A stretch of 64,000 nucleotides of DNA, taken from positions 372,001 to 436,000 of the forward strand of contig DASXEB010000017.1 in assembly GCA_036490335.1 (NCBI GenBank), read 5' to 3'. The translations under genes and the position numbers were made by a program. Origin of the DNA: Palsa-1392 sp036490335 (GTDB taxonomy: Bacteria > Verrucomicrobiota > Verrucomicrobiia > Chthoniobacterales > UBA10450). The notes beneath the pieces were generated by a model. It was not told the DNA's origin. It made no database searches and saw only the letters and a program-made list of their open reading frames with translations. Below are positions 34,084 to 42,610 of the stretch, in pieces. Each line of letters opens with the position of its first letter. The first letter of the stretch is position 1.

Positions 34084-35451
34084 CTAGCGGTCGCAATCGG
34101 CGAGCGCGTTCACCTGCGCGACGTAAGCCGCGATGTCGCATTTGCGCTCGAGGCCGGCGGCCGTCATGCAGCGGATTTTGCCGAAAATTTTTCGCTTCGG
34201 CCACGGTCGATCGTGCAGACCGAAGAGCCAGCCAATGTTCGCAAACGAGTTCGCGTCGCGGCCGTCGAGGAAAAATTTGTTATTGATCGCGAGCGCGGTG
34301 GCGTGCGCCTGCTCGGGTGTGGGCGACCACGCGAGAATTTTTTTGCCCCAATACATGCGCATGTAATTGTGCATGTAACCGGTGACGCGCATCTCGCGCA
34401 TGGCCGCGTTCCAGTACGGATCGTGCGTCGCGCCCGCTTCCAATTCCGCGCGCGAATAGAGATGCGGACGTTTGTCGCGGCGATGTTGGGACAAGGTTTT
34501 GCGCGCCCAATCGGGGAGCGCGTCGTAACGATCGTAGTCCGGATTGAATTCGCAGAAGTTCGTCGCGAGCTCGCGCCTAACGAGAAGCTCGTCGATGAAA
34601 CTGGCGATGTTTTCGCGGCCGGCGGCACGCTCTTTTCGCGCTGCGATCGCGAGCCAGATCGGCGAGACCTGGCCGAAGTGGAGATATTTGCTCATGTGCG
34701 AAACGTTGTTCGTTTGCGGCTGATTTCGATTCTCTCGATAAGCGCCGAACCGATCGCGCAAAAATCCGCGAAACAACTTCTCCGCCGCGGAAGTGCCGCC
34801 GCGAAAAAATTGCGTGACGGCGGGAACCGATTCGTCGAGCTGCAATTTCCGCAGAAGCGCCGGGGAAATTCTTTCGCCTCGCAACTTCAAGCCTAACGAA
34901 CTGTGTTTTGGCTGCACGGCCGCCGGCAAATGGAGGAATTTGGCGAAGGCGCGCTCCAGTTTCGGCCGCAAGGTTCGCGCGGCGAATTCCTGTTTCTGCG
35001 AAGCGATTTCGACCGGCACAATGACGTCGCTCTCGACTTGCACAACGGGACATCCCGCCTCCGCCGCCACTTTTTGCCGCCACGTTTTCTGCACCCGCAG
35101 GTAACCGCGATCGCAGACCATCAGGGCGGCGCATCGCGCGATTTGCAACGCGACTTCGGCCGGGTCGCCGAACCGCAAAACGAATCTGATTTTGCGTTCG
35201 CGCAAGGCCGCGGCGGTCTCGACGAGACCTTCGAGCATGAAAGTGTAGTGCCGCAGATTCGCCTCGGGATAATTCGTCAGGCCGAAGCAAACGACGAGCG
35301 GAAGGGCGAGCGCGTTCGCGCGCGTGGCGGCGTATTCGAGCGCGTGATTGCAGTGCGCGCGCTGCGATTGCTGCATCCAGTAAAGGACGAACGCGCCGCA
35401 GACCGGCTCGCCGCCGCGCAGGATTTTGATGCGTTCGGCGAGGATGTTCAT
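34084..35451 (-). CDS. Class II CPD DNA photolyase
   Basis: 455 residues from M-N-I-L-A-E-R; the longer frame would run into the tRNA gene, so this start is preferred. The N-terminal alpha/beta domain has G-A-F-V-L-Y-W-M-Q-Q-S-Q-R and the C-terminal FAD domain has the class II pattern K-Y-L-H-F-G-Q-V-S-P, E-L-L-V-R-R-E-L-A-x-N-F-C and G-Y-M-H-N-Y-M-R-M-Y-W-G-K-K-I. It repairs UV-induced cyclobutane dimers using blue light. Confidence 0.93.
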   Translation of the reverse strand: MNILAERIKILRGGEPVCGAFVLYWMQQSQRAHCNHALEYAATRANALALPLVVCFGLTNYPEANLRHYTFMLEGLVETAAALRERKIRFVLRFGDPAEVALQIARCAALMVCDRGYLRVQKTWRQKVAAEAGCPVVQVESDVIVPVEIASQKQEFAARTLRPKLERAFAKFLHLPAAVQPKHSSLGLKLRGERISPALLRKLQLDESVPAVTQFFRGGTSAAEKLFRGFLRDRFGAYRENRNQPQTNNVSHMSKYLHFGQVSPIWLAIAARKERAAGRENIASFIDELLVRRELATNFCEFNPDYDRYDALPDWARKTLSQHRRDKRPHLYSRAELEAGATHDPYWNAAMREMRVTGYMHNYMRMYWGKKILAWSPTPEQAHATALAINNKFFLDGRDANSFANIGWLFGLHDRPWPKRKIFGKIRCMTAAGLERKCDIAAYVAQVNALADCDR

Positions 35452-35471
35452 CGTGCGCGCCGCGCTTGGAA

Positions 35472-35545
35472 TCGGGCCGGCGGGATTCGAACCCACGACC
35501 TCTTGAACCCCATTCAAGCGCACTACCAAGCTGTGCTACGGCCCG
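35472..35545 (-). tRNA. tRNA-Pro (GGG)
   Basis: On the minus strand the 74 bases fold as a complete cloverleaf: acceptor CGGGCCG/CGGCCCG, D stem GCAC/GTGC, anticodon stem CTTGA/TCAAG with loop ATGGGGT (anticodon GGG), T arm GTGGG-TTCGAAT-CCCGC and discriminator A. The C1-G72 pair and A73 are tRNA-Pro identity elements. CCA is not encoded. It lies 20 bp upstream of the photolyase start on the same strand. Confidence 0.95.
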
Positions 35546-35606
35546 ACGTGCCGAGACTATTCGCCGGGCGACGCGCGCTTGCCAAATTTTTTTGCGCGCG
35601 ACGAAA

Positions 35607-36464
35607 TCAGGCCCACCAGCTCGTGAGGAAGGCGTCGATCAGCTGCGGAAGCCGATCGCTGTAGCCGCCTTCGAGGATCGCGGCGGCCGGCACGCCCGTC
35701 TCGCGCAGCCATTTTCCGAAGAGCGCGAAGTCTTCCGTCTCGAGCGACATTTGCGTGATCGGGTCGCCGGCAAAGGCGTCGAAGCCGGCGGAAACGAGGA
35801 GCAGATCGGGAGAAAATTTCAGCGCGATTTGCAGCGCGCGCTCGACCGCTTCGCGATGTGCGGGCCGCGGCGTGGAGGGCGCGACGGGAAAATTGTGCAC
35901 GTTGCCTAACGACCGCGCGCCCGTGCCGGGATAGCCGGGAAATTGATGGACGGAAGCGAAGACAATCTGCCGATGATCCGCCACGATTGCTTCCGTGCCG
36001 TTGCCGTGATGCGCGTCGAAATCCCAGATCGCGACCCGATCCGCGCCGCGGGCCAGCGCGTCGAGCGCGGCGACCGCGATGTGATTGAAATAACAAAATC
36101 CCATCGCCTGATCGCGCGTGGCGTGATGTCCCGGCGGCCGCATCAGGCTAAAGGCCGGCCCGCCGCCTAACGATGACTGCGCGGCGGCGCAAGCCGCCCC
36201 GGAAGCGCGCGCCGCGTGCGCGAAAATGTCGCGATAGGCCGGCGTGTCGCCATCGAAATCATGCCGCGCGGCGTGCACCCGGGCGATGTGGGCCGGGCTG
36301 TGTGTGCGCCGCAAAACTTCCTCGCTCGCTTCGTCCGGCAAACGCCATTCCCAGGCCGGATGCGCCTCGCGCAAGTGTTGCGCGCTCCCGCTCACCCGCG
36401 CCGGCCGTTCCGGATGACCGGCGGCGGAATATTCGGCCGCCCGAGGATCGTGGAAAACGATCAC
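35607..36464 (-). CDS. Histone deacetylase/AcuC-family Zn amidohydrolase
   Basis: 285 residues. Active-site motifs of arginase-fold deacetylases: M-R-P-P-G-H-H-A, G-F-C-Y-F-N-H, W-D-F-D-A-H-H-G-N-G-T (Zn ligands Asp/His) and S-A-G-F-D-A-F-A-G-D-P, plus the late G-G-Y. Substrate may be acetylated polyamines, acetoin-related protein or other acyl-amines; it cannot be told here. It overlaps the DoxX-like gene by 4 bp. Confidence 0.9.
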   Translation of the reverse strand: MIVFHDPRAAEYSAAGHPERPARVSGSAQHLREAHPAWEWRLPDEASEEVLRRTHSPAHIARVHAARHDFDGDTPAYRDIFAHAARASGAACAAAQSSLGGGPAFSLMRPPGHHATRDQAMGFCYFNHIAVAALDALARGADRVAIWDFDAHHGNGTEAIVADHRQIVFASVHQFPGYPGTGARSLGNVHNFPVAPSTPRPAHREAVERALQIALKFSPDLLLVSAGFDAFAGDPITQMSLETEDFALFGKWLRETGVPAAAILEGGYSDRLPQLIDAFLTSWWA

Positions 36465-36838
36465 GCGCGGGCGCGGAAGAAGCCGGCGAAATTTGTCCAG
36501 TAACGAAAGAGAAGAAAGAGCGCGAGGAGAGCCGCGACGGCGCCCGGCAAAATGCCTTTGGGCGCGAGGAAAAGATGGAAGAGCAGAATATTAATGATGA
36601 TCGGCCCGAGAATGAGGAGCCCGAGCGGCACCAGGCCGATGAGCATGCAAAGACCGCCGAGAATTTGCAGGCCGAAGAGGACGCCGCCGTAACCGGTGGT
36701 CGCGATCGCGGTCAGGAACTGCATCGCGAGCGGCGGCAGCGCGCTTTTCATCGGGAGAAAATGCAGAAAACCATTGAGGCCGAAGACGAGGAACACGAGG
36801 CCGAGAAGGATGCGCGCGATGACGGTGAGAACTTTCAT
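36461..36838 (-). CDS. DoxX-like small membrane protein
   Basis: 125 residues with four predicted TM helices and the N-terminal R-I-L-L-G-L-V-F-L-V-F-G-L-N-G-F segment of DoxX/DoxD-type proteins. Such proteins are linked to thiol/redox membrane functions but the role here is unknown. Its stop overlaps the start of the deacetylase-like gene (ATGA), so the two are co-expressed. Confidence 0.82.
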   Translation of the reverse strand: MKVLTVIARILLGLVFLVFGLNGFLHFLPMKSALPPLAMQFLTAIATTGYGGVLFGLQILGGLCMLIGLVPLGLLILGPIIINILLFHLFLAPKGILPGAVAALLALFLLFRYWTNFAGFFRARA

Positions 36839-37046
36839 GGAGCGAGCTTGTGGCGGGCGGCGGAAATTTCAATCTCGAAATGCGGGGTTCGTGCGCGGGG
36901 CATTTTCCGGGCCCGGAGAGCCGGCTTCCCGACGGCGAAGAATGGCTCCCGGGACCGGGTTGCCAGCTTTCCTACCGCAACCGAAATCCGGCGGTTGGCG
37001 CGCAGAAGATTCGCATGCGGGCATGGGCTGACTTATAAGCCAATCC

Positions 37047-37703
37047 ATGACAAGAACGCCCGGGCCGCTCGACAAACCGGAGCCGCGCTGGCAGGCGCTC
37101 CTCGCCGTCCTCGCCGTCGCGGCCACGAGTCTGGCCCGGCCCTCCTGGCTCAGCCTCGGGCCGCACTGGATTTTGCCGGCGCTGGTTTTGATTTTGCTCG
37201 TGCCGACGGTTGTCGCCCATCGCACCGGCCGGCATTCGCTCAATCACATCCTCGGCATCATCATCAACATCATCATGACGACCTCGCTCATCGTCTCGGT
37301 CGTGCTCCTGGTCGCGTTTTTGCCTTCGAAAAAAGAGGCGCCGGCCGCGCTCCTCCTCTCCGGCGCGGAATTGTGGCTCAGCAACGTCGTCATCTTCGCG
37401 CTCTGGTACTGGCGGCTCGATGGCGGCGGACCGGCCCGGCGCAGCGAGGGCGACTCCGGCAGCCGCGCCTTCGTCTTTCCGCAGATGCAGGTCGAGATCG
37501 CCGAGCGTCCGCGGTTCGGGATCGAAAACTGGCGGCCCGGTTTTGTCGATTACCTCTTCATCGCCTTCACCACCAGCTCGAGCTTCGGCCCGACCGACGC
37601 GCCCGTCCTGCAACATTGGGCGAAACTCTTCACCATGCTGCAAGCCTGCGTCGCCCTCACGATCACGGTCGTGCTCATCGCGCGCGCCATCGGCGTGCTC
37701 TGA
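37047..37703 (+). CDS. Predicted multi-pass membrane protein (DUF1345-like)
   Basis: 218 residues with about five to six TM segments. F-V-D-Y-L-F-I-A-F-T-T-S-S-S-F-G-P-T-D before the last helix looks like the DUF1345/ion-channel-like 'Y-x-A-F-T' pore segment, but the family call is tentative. It is divergent from the DoxX gene with 208 bp between. The next 267 bp (37704-37970) hold no gene I can support, only an imperfect GC-rich inverted repeat near 37706-37730. Confidence 0.65.
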   Translation: MTRTPGPLDKPEPRWQALLAVLAVAATSLARPSWLSLGPHWILPALVLILLVPTVVAHRTGRHSLNHILGIIINIIMTTSLIVSVVLLVAFLPSKKEAPAALLLSGAELWLSNVVIFALWYWRLDGGGPARRSEGDSGSRAFVFPQMQVEIAERPRFGIENWRPGFVDYLFIAFTTSSSFGPTDAPVLQHWAKLFTMLQACVALTITVVLIARAIGVL

Positions 37704-37970
37704 AATTGGGCCGTGGCCGGGGCCAATTGTCGGCCGGGATCGCGCAAATACCTCATTTTCCTCCCATTTTGCACCGTGAGCGGGCCCTTCCGGCGTCTCG
37801 CGCCGGCGTTTTGCCTCAACTCCGCGCCCCGCGGCGTCGTCGCGCTGGCGCAGCGCGACGTCGCGGAGAGGCGGCGCGTCGCGGAAAAATCTCCCGCCGA
37901 GCCCGCCCGGCCGGCCGTTTGGCCCCAATCCGCCGGTTGCTTTTCCCCGGCCTTCCGGCAAGTTTTCGCG

Positions 37971-39401
37971 ATGCCGTTGGACTTGAAGGAAATGATCGCC
38001 GCGCGCCTCGGCGAGAATTACGAGCTGCACGAGCGGCACCTCAATCGCACCCTCGTCGCCGCCCAGCGCGTCATCGGTTTCGACAAAGTCTACGCGCGGG
38101 CCGAGGGCGCGTATCTCTACGACATGGACGATGTCGCCTATCTCGATTTTCTGAGCGGCTACAGCGTTTTCAACATCGGGCGCAATCATCCCGCGATCCA
38201 AAAAGCGATCCGCGACGTGCTCGACCTCGATCTGCCGAACATGGTGCAGATGGATTGCTCGCTCTTGAGCGGTCTGCTCGCCGAGGCGCTGACGAAACGC
38301 ACGCCGCCGCATCTCGACGCCGTTTTCTTCTGTAACAGCGGCACCGAAGCGATGGAAGGCGCGCTCAAATTCGCCCGCGCCGCGACCCAACGGCCACGCG
38401 TCTTTTCGTTAGGCGGCGCGTTTCACGGGCTCAGCCTCGGGTCGCTCTCGCTCATGGGCTGCGAAAGTTTTACGGAAGGGTTCGGCGCGCTCGTGCAGGG
38501 ATTCGACGGCCGCGTCGCGCTCGACGATCTCGCGACTTTGGAAAAGGAGCTGGCGAAAAAGGATGTGGCCGCGTTTGTCATCGAGCCGGTGCAGGGCAAA
38601 GGGGTCAATTATCCGAGCGGCGACTTCTTTGCGAAGGCGCAGGAGCTTTGCCGCAAATACGGCACGCTCTTGATCAGCGACGAGATCCAGACCGGCCTCG
38701 GCCGCACGGGCAGGATGTTCGGCTTCCAACATTGGAACCTCGAGCCGGACATCATCACGCTCGCGAAAAGTTTGAGCGGCGGTTACGTCCCGTGCGGCGC
38801 GATCGTGGCCCGGCGCGAGATTTACCAAAAAACTTTCAGCCGCATGGATCGCTGCGTCGTCCACTCGACGACTTTCGGCCGCAACAATCTCGCGATGGCC
38901 TGCGGCCTCGCCGCGCTCGAAGTGCTCGACGACGAAAAGCTGGTGCAAAATTCCGCCAAGATCGGCGCGCTCCTCGTCGAACGACTCGACGCATTGCGCG
39001 AAAAACATTCCTTCATCAAGGAAGTGCGCGGCAAAGGCCTCATGATCGCGATCGAGTTCCACGAGCCGGACGAATTCAAATTGAAAATGGCCTGGAAGCT
39101 CTTGCACAAAGTCGACAAGGTCCTCTTCGCGCAGATGGTGGTGACGCAAATGCTCGCGCGGCATCGCATCCTCAGCCAGGTCGCCGGCCACGCCATGGAC
39201 GTGGTGAAAATTCTCCCGCCGCTCATGATCGGCGAGCGCGAAGTCGACATGTTTGTCAACGCGCTCGACGCCACGCTGACCGACTGCCGCAAATTTCCCG
39301 GCCCGATGTGGGAGATCGGAAATAATTTTGTCCGTCACGCCCTGCGCTCGCGGCAATCGTTAGGCGAGAGCGGCAACGTCCCTGCTTCAACCCGTGGCTG
39401 A
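37971..39401 (+). CDS. Class III PLP aminotransferase (ornithine/acetylornithine type)
   Basis: 476 residues from M-P-L-D-L-K-E-M. PLP-fold motifs: F-F-C-N-S-G-T-E-A-M-E-G, G-A-F-H-G, L-I-S-D-E-I-Q-T-G-L-G-R-T-G, and T-L-A-K-S-L-S-G-G-Y with the Schiff-base Lys. Closest in style to putrescine/ornithine-type transaminases, including HpnO-like proteins; the substrate cannot be fixed. The C-terminal ~20 residues, coded partly by a dispersed-motif copy (39359), look non-conserved. Confidence 0.85.
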   Translation: MPLDLKEMIAARLGENYELHERHLNRTLVAAQRVIGFDKVYARAEGAYLYDMDDVAYLDFLSGYSVFNIGRNHPAIQKAIRDVLDLDLPNMVQMDCSLLSGLLAEALTKRTPPHLDAVFFCNSGTEAMEGALKFARAATQRPRVFSLGGAFHGLSLGSLSLMGCESFTEGFGALVQGFDGRVALDDLATLEKELAKKDVAAFVIEPVQGKGVNYPSGDFFAKAQELCRKYGTLLISDEIQTGLGRTGRMFGFQHWNLEPDIITLAKSLSGGYVPCGAIVARREIYQKTFSRMDRCVVHSTTFGRNNLAMACGLAALEVLDDEKLVQNSAKIGALLVERLDALREKHSFIKEVRGKGLMIAIEFHEPDEFKLKMAWKLLHKVDKVLFAQMVVTQMLARHRILSQVAGHAMDVVKILPPLMIGEREVDMFVNALDATLTDCRKFPGPMWEIGNNFVRHALRSRQSLGESGNVPASTRG

Positions 39402-39495
39402 GCCCAAGAAAGTGGCAGTGCGCGGGCTCCGGCCGGTGCAGCGCGACCGGCTGAGCTGGCATCAGTTCACGGCCGAATCGGCGCGCTACGAGGGA

Positions 39496-40449
39496 ATGCG
39501 CTACCGGCGCTGCGGCGCGTGGGGTTTGAAGCTGCCCGCGATCTCGTTAGGCACCTGGGAGACCTTCGGCGGTTATCGCGGGCCCGAGATCACGCGCGAG
39601 ATCATCTTTCGCGCCTTCAATCTCGGCATCACCCATTTCGATTTTGCGAATACTTACGGCCGCGCGCCCGGCCGGGCCGAGACCGTCGTCGGCCGCATCC
39701 TGCGCGAGATGCCGCGCGAAGAGTTGATCATCGCGACCAAGGCCGGCTTCCCGATGTGGCCCGGCCCCTACGGCGAAGGCGGCTCGCGAAAACATTTGGT
39801 CGCGAGTCTCGAGCAATCGCTCCAGCGGCTCGGGATCGAGCACGTCGATATTTTTTATTCGCACCGGTTCGATCCGGAGACGCCGCTCGACGAAACGCTT
39901 GGCGCGCTCGACCAGCTCGTCCGGCAGGGCAAGATTCTTTACGTTGGGCTGAGCAATTACCCGCCTAACGAGTTTAACTCCGCCTCCAAACTGGTCGAAC
40001 GGAAAGGCTGGTCGCCCATCGTCGCGCTCCAGACTTCCTACAGCCTTTTTGATCGCGCGGCCGAGGAGGAACTGCTCCCCGCGGCGAGCGACGCGGGCGC
40101 CGGCACGATCGCTTTTTCGCCGCTCGCGCAAGGTTTGCTGACGACGAAATATCTGGATGAAATTCCCACCGAGTCGCGCGCCGCGAAATCGTGGAGCGAA
40201 GATCAGCGCGCGGAAAAAATCACCGATCGCCAGCGCGCGCGGGTGCGAGACTTAAACGAGATCGCGCGGGCGCGCGGACAAACGCTCGCGCAAATGGCGA
40301 TCGCCTGGACGCTGCGTTCGCCGCGCGTCGCGACGGCGTTGATCGGCGCTTCGACGGTCGAGCAGATCGAGGAAAATGTGCGCGCACTGGAGAAGCTTGA
40401 TTTTGCCTCGGAAGAGCTGCGCCGGATTGACGAGGCCCTAAAGCTATAA
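39496..40449 (+). CDS. Aldo/keto reductase (YghZ/GPR-like)
   Basis: Start at M-R-Y-R-R-C-G with a GAGGGA just upstream; a longer frame from 39394 adds only poorly structured residues. 317 residues with the AKR tetrad: Asp and Tyr in F-D-F-A-N-T-Y-G-R, Lys in I-A-T-K-A-G, His in F-Y-S-H-R. G-L-S-N-Y and I-G-A-S-T-V-E-Q-I NADPH-site motifs are present. Similar to the AKR14 group that reduces L-glyceraldehyde-3-phosphate or methylglyoxal. Confidence 0.88.
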   Translation: MRYRRCGAWGLKLPAISLGTWETFGGYRGPEITREIIFRAFNLGITHFDFANTYGRAPGRAETVVGRILREMPREELIIATKAGFPMWPGPYGEGGSRKHLVASLEQSLQRLGIEHVDIFYSHRFDPETPLDETLGALDQLVRQGKILYVGLSNYPPNEFNSASKLVERKGWSPIVALQTSYSLFDRAAEEELLPAASDAGAGTIAFSPLAQGLLTTKYLDEIPTESRAAKSWSEDQRAEKITDRQRARVRDLNEIARARGQTLAQMAIAWTLRSPRVATALIGASTVEQIEENVRALEKLDFASEELRRIDEALKL

Positions 40450-40482
40450 AGCTCTGACGCGCATTATCGCGAGGTGGTGACG

Positions 40483-41047
40483 ATGAATTTACCAAACCTC
40501 GCCCTCCTCTGCGCCGTCCTCATATCTTCCGAGCTCGTCCTCAACCTCGCGAAACGCTCGCGCGAGCGCGGCGCGGACAAAGACCGCTTGACCCTTCCAT
40601 TGCTCTGGCTGGTGATCAGCGTCAGCATCTGGCTCGCGTTTGAGTTGCGGCGCTCGCCTGCCCGCGGGCCGTCTTCCGCATCCACACCTCTTTTACATCA
40701 TCGGACTGATTATCTTCGCGATTGGGTTGGTCATTCGCTGGGGTTCGATCATGTATCTCGGGCGTTTTTTCACCGTCAATGTCGCGATCGCGCGCGACCA
40801 CGAATTAATCACGACCGGGCCCTATCGTTTTGTCCGTCATCCTTCTTACACGGGCACGTTTTTTATTTTCCTCGGGTTCGGTCTTTGCCTGCTCAACATC
40901 TGGGCGATGATCGCGCTTCTTCTGCCGGTTTGGGCGGTCTTTCTCTGGCGAATGCAAGTGGAGGAAATTGCCCTCCGCGGGGCTTTTGGCGAACGTTATC
41001 GCACTTACGCCGAGCGGACATGGCGAGTCCTGCCGCCGCTTTATTAG
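40483..41047 (+). pseudogene. Isoprenylcysteine carboxyl methyltransferase (ICMT)-family protein, frameshifted
   Basis: The first ~57 codons (from ATG 40483) give two hydrophobic helices; the frame then breaks between about 40640 and 40690, and the rest continues one frame over to 41047. The second part has the ICMT SAM-binding set: L-G-R-F-F-T-V-N-V-A, T-T-G-P-Y-R-F-V-R-H-P-S-Y-T-G and V-E-E-I-A-L...F-G-E-R-Y. Joined, the two pieces make a protein of normal length. Either a recent mutation or a base-calling error. Confidence 0.75.
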
Positions 41048-41099
41048 CACGAGCCGGCCGGCCAGTCTTATACTCGTTAGGCGCGCCGAATTCACCTAA

Positions 41100-41128
41100 C
41101 TGTCACACGTCCGTCATCTCCCTGTAAC
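41100..41128 (+). promoter_or_regulatory. PHO box: three 11-bp-spaced direct repeats
   Basis: CTGTCAC (41100-41106), CCGTCAT (41111-41117) and CTGTAAC (41122-41128) are three 7-bp repeats beginning exactly 11 bp apart with 4-bp spacers, the arrangement bound by PhoB dimers in tandem. A possible -10 (TTCTAA, 41136-41141) follows at the usual distance for a Pho promoter. The gene downstream is a PlcP-like phosphoesterase, a known Pho-regulon member in other bacteria. Confidence 0.72.
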
Positions 41129-41163
41129 AAGTCGTTTCTAACCTTCTCGCATTCCCGAAAATC

Positions 41164-41307
41164 GCGCTCTGCCTGACTCGGAGCGCCTTAACCCGAAGAG
41201 GACCTTGACGGTAACGCTTCAGCTTACTTTCGACTGCCGCGCATGCCGATGACGCATTGGTTAGGAAAACAACCGTCAAGCCCCCGGGTTAGCGTCCCGG
41301 CGGGCTT
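41164..41307 (+). promoter_or_regulatory. Possible structured 5' leader of the phosphoesterase mRNA
   Basis: Three base-paired elements: GCGCTC/GAGCGC (41164-41169 with 41181-41186), CTTGACGGT/ACCGTCAAG (41204-41212 with 41272-41280), and AAGCCC-CCGGG paired with CCCGGCGGGCTT (41278-41288 with 41296-41307, one bulge). The second and third share bases 41278-41280, so they may be alternatives. No known riboswitch consensus was recognised. Confidence 0.35.
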
Positions 41308-41324
41308 CGTCGAGACAGTTACTT

Positions 41325-42134
41325 ATGACTCAATATCGCACCGTCTGGATTTCTGACGTTCATCTCGGGACGCGCGGGAGCAACGCCGGCGCGCTCCTCG
41401 ACTTTCTTCGCGAAACTGATTTCGAGACTTTGTTTATCGTCGGCGACCTGATCGATATCTGGTCGCTGCGCCGCGGGATTTATTGGCCGCAGGAACACAA
41501 CGACGTCATTCAAAAAATCCTTCGCAAGGCCCGCAAAGGCGCGCGCGTGATTTATGTTCCCGGCAATCACGATGAGTTTCTGCGCGGCCACCTCGGCGCC
41601 TACGGCGCGATCATGGTCCAGCGTCACGCCATTCACCTTTGCGCGAACGGCGAACGGATGCTCGTCATTCACGGGCATGAGTTAGACACCGTCGTGCAAC
41701 ACATGAAATGGCTCGCCGTCCTTGGCGACCTGGGTTATCAGTTACTCCTGGCTCTCAATCCGGCCGTGAATGCTTTCCGGAGGCTGTTCGGATTTGGTTA
41801 CTGGTCCTTGAGCAAGGCGGTCAAGCGTCGAGTGAAAGACGCCGTCAGTTTTATAGGAGCTTACGAGGAAGCTGTCGTTCGCTACTCCGAACGTTACTCG
41901 GTCCAAAGCGTCTGTTGCGGACATATTCATACGCCGGTTATGCGTCGGATCGGACCGATCACTTATTATAACTGTGGTGACTGGGTGGAGAATTGTTCCG
42001 CCATGGTCGAGCATCTCGACGGCAGGATAGAACTTCTCAATAACCTGCATCGTCCGCCAGTCGATAACACCGCAACCTTCCCGCGCCGCTTCTCCGATCG
42101 TTTCCGACTTATAACTACTCCTTCGCATGACTGA
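41325..42134 (+). CDS. PlcP-like metallophosphoesterase (LpxH-related; phospholipid-cleaving candidate)
   Basis: 269 residues of the calcineurin-like fold. Metal ligands: S-D-V-H-L-G-T-R-G, V-G-D-L-I-D-I-W, P-G-N-H-D-E-F, I-H-G-H-E-L-D and C-G-H-I-H-T-P. The A-G-A-L-L-D-F-L-R and Y-W-P-Q-E-H-N-D-V-I-Q-K-I-L-R-K-A-R-K segments match the PlcP branch, which in rhizobia and marine bacteria removes phosphate headgroups from phospholipids under phosphate starvation, rather than true LpxH. The upstream PHO box supports this. LpxH annotation is the alternative. Confidence 0.82.
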   Translation: MTQYRTVWISDVHLGTRGSNAGALLDFLRETDFETLFIVGDLIDIWSLRRGIYWPQEHNDVIQKILRKARKGARVIYVPGNHDEFLRGHLGAYGAIMVQRHAIHLCANGERMLVIHGHELDTVVQHMKWLAVLGDLGYQLLLALNPAVNAFRRLFGFGYWSLSKAVKRRVKDAVSFIGAYEEAVVRYSERYSVQSVCCGHIHTPVMRRIGPITYYNCGDWVENCSAMVEHLDGRIELLNNLHRPPVDNTATFPRRFSDRFRLITTPSHD

Positions 42135-42471
42135 CAACACGATAGCTCAACAAGAGAAGGCGAGTAGCGACGCCTCGCCCGCGAAATCACTTATGTCCGA
42201 CCTCGCCGGCCTGCGACGGGCGTTGCGACTAACCGGCCGGTCCTATCTCCGCCGGCTCGAGATGGAGATCGATGAGATAACTCTCTGGGCGAAGCGCCAG
42301 ACTAACGACACGAAACTGCCCAAATCAGCCATCCGCGACCTTGGCGACATGATTACCCTCGTGCGCAAGGTCGAAATAAAGCCTCGCAAAGGGCGCCGCC
42401 GCGACCTGCGAAAGATCGACGCGACCGTGAGCGACCTGCGCGATTTCCTCAAGCCGCGCGACCATCATTAG
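42127..42471 (+). CDS. Small basic hypothetical protein
   Basis: 114 residues overlapping the end of the phosphoesterase gene by 8 bp. No signal peptide or TM; rich in Arg/Lys/Asp with helical pattern (L-R-R-L-E-M-E-I-D-E-I-T-L-W-A). I do not recognise it. Overlap indicates co-translation with the phosphoesterase and thus likely co-regulation by phosphate. Confidence 0.6.
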   Translation: MTDNTIAQQEKASSDASPAKSLMSDLAGLRRALRLTGRSYLRRLEMEIDEITLWAKRQTNDTKLPKSAIRDLGDMITLVRKVEIKPRKGRRRDLRKIDATVSDLRDFLKPRDHH

Positions 42472-42516
42472 GCCCCGGCCTTCTCGGTATATCCTTGACT
42501 TAAATCGACGGTGCGC

Positions 42517-42533
42517 CATGACAGTGCGTCATG
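42517..42533. promoter_or_regulatory. Palindrome upstream of the organophosphate transporter gene
   Basis: CATGAC (42517-42522), five bases, GTCATG (42528-42533) is a perfect 6-bp inverted repeat in the 139-bp gap before the transporter. ATGACAG at 42518 is also the complement of one PHO-box half-site, but no second half-site lies 11 bp away. A regulator-binding site is possible; the rest of the gap shows nothing clear. Confidence 0.3.
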
Positions 42534-42610
42534 CGAACGAATACCGCCGCGGTTGAGCTTCGTCCGCGCGCTTCGATACCGAAGTTTGGGAGTTAGTTTC
42601 GTTAGTTATC

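Noticed and set aside
35500..35529. Longer N-terminus of the photolyase
   Set aside because: It would run through the tRNA-Pro gene; residues upstream of 35451 are not photolyase-like.
35661..35690. Second copy of the REP-like TGTAGCCGCC end
   Set aside because: It codes the conserved G-G-Y-S-D part of the deacetylase-like protein and lacks the inner hairpins.
36173..38335. Open frame of 720 codons on the plus strand
   Set aside because: It crosses at least four well-supported genes on both strands and is almost entirely Arg/Ala/Pro; shadow frame.
42500..42540. PHO box upstream of the OPA transporter
   Set aside because: Only one half-site (ATGACAG) is visible; no partner 11 bp away.
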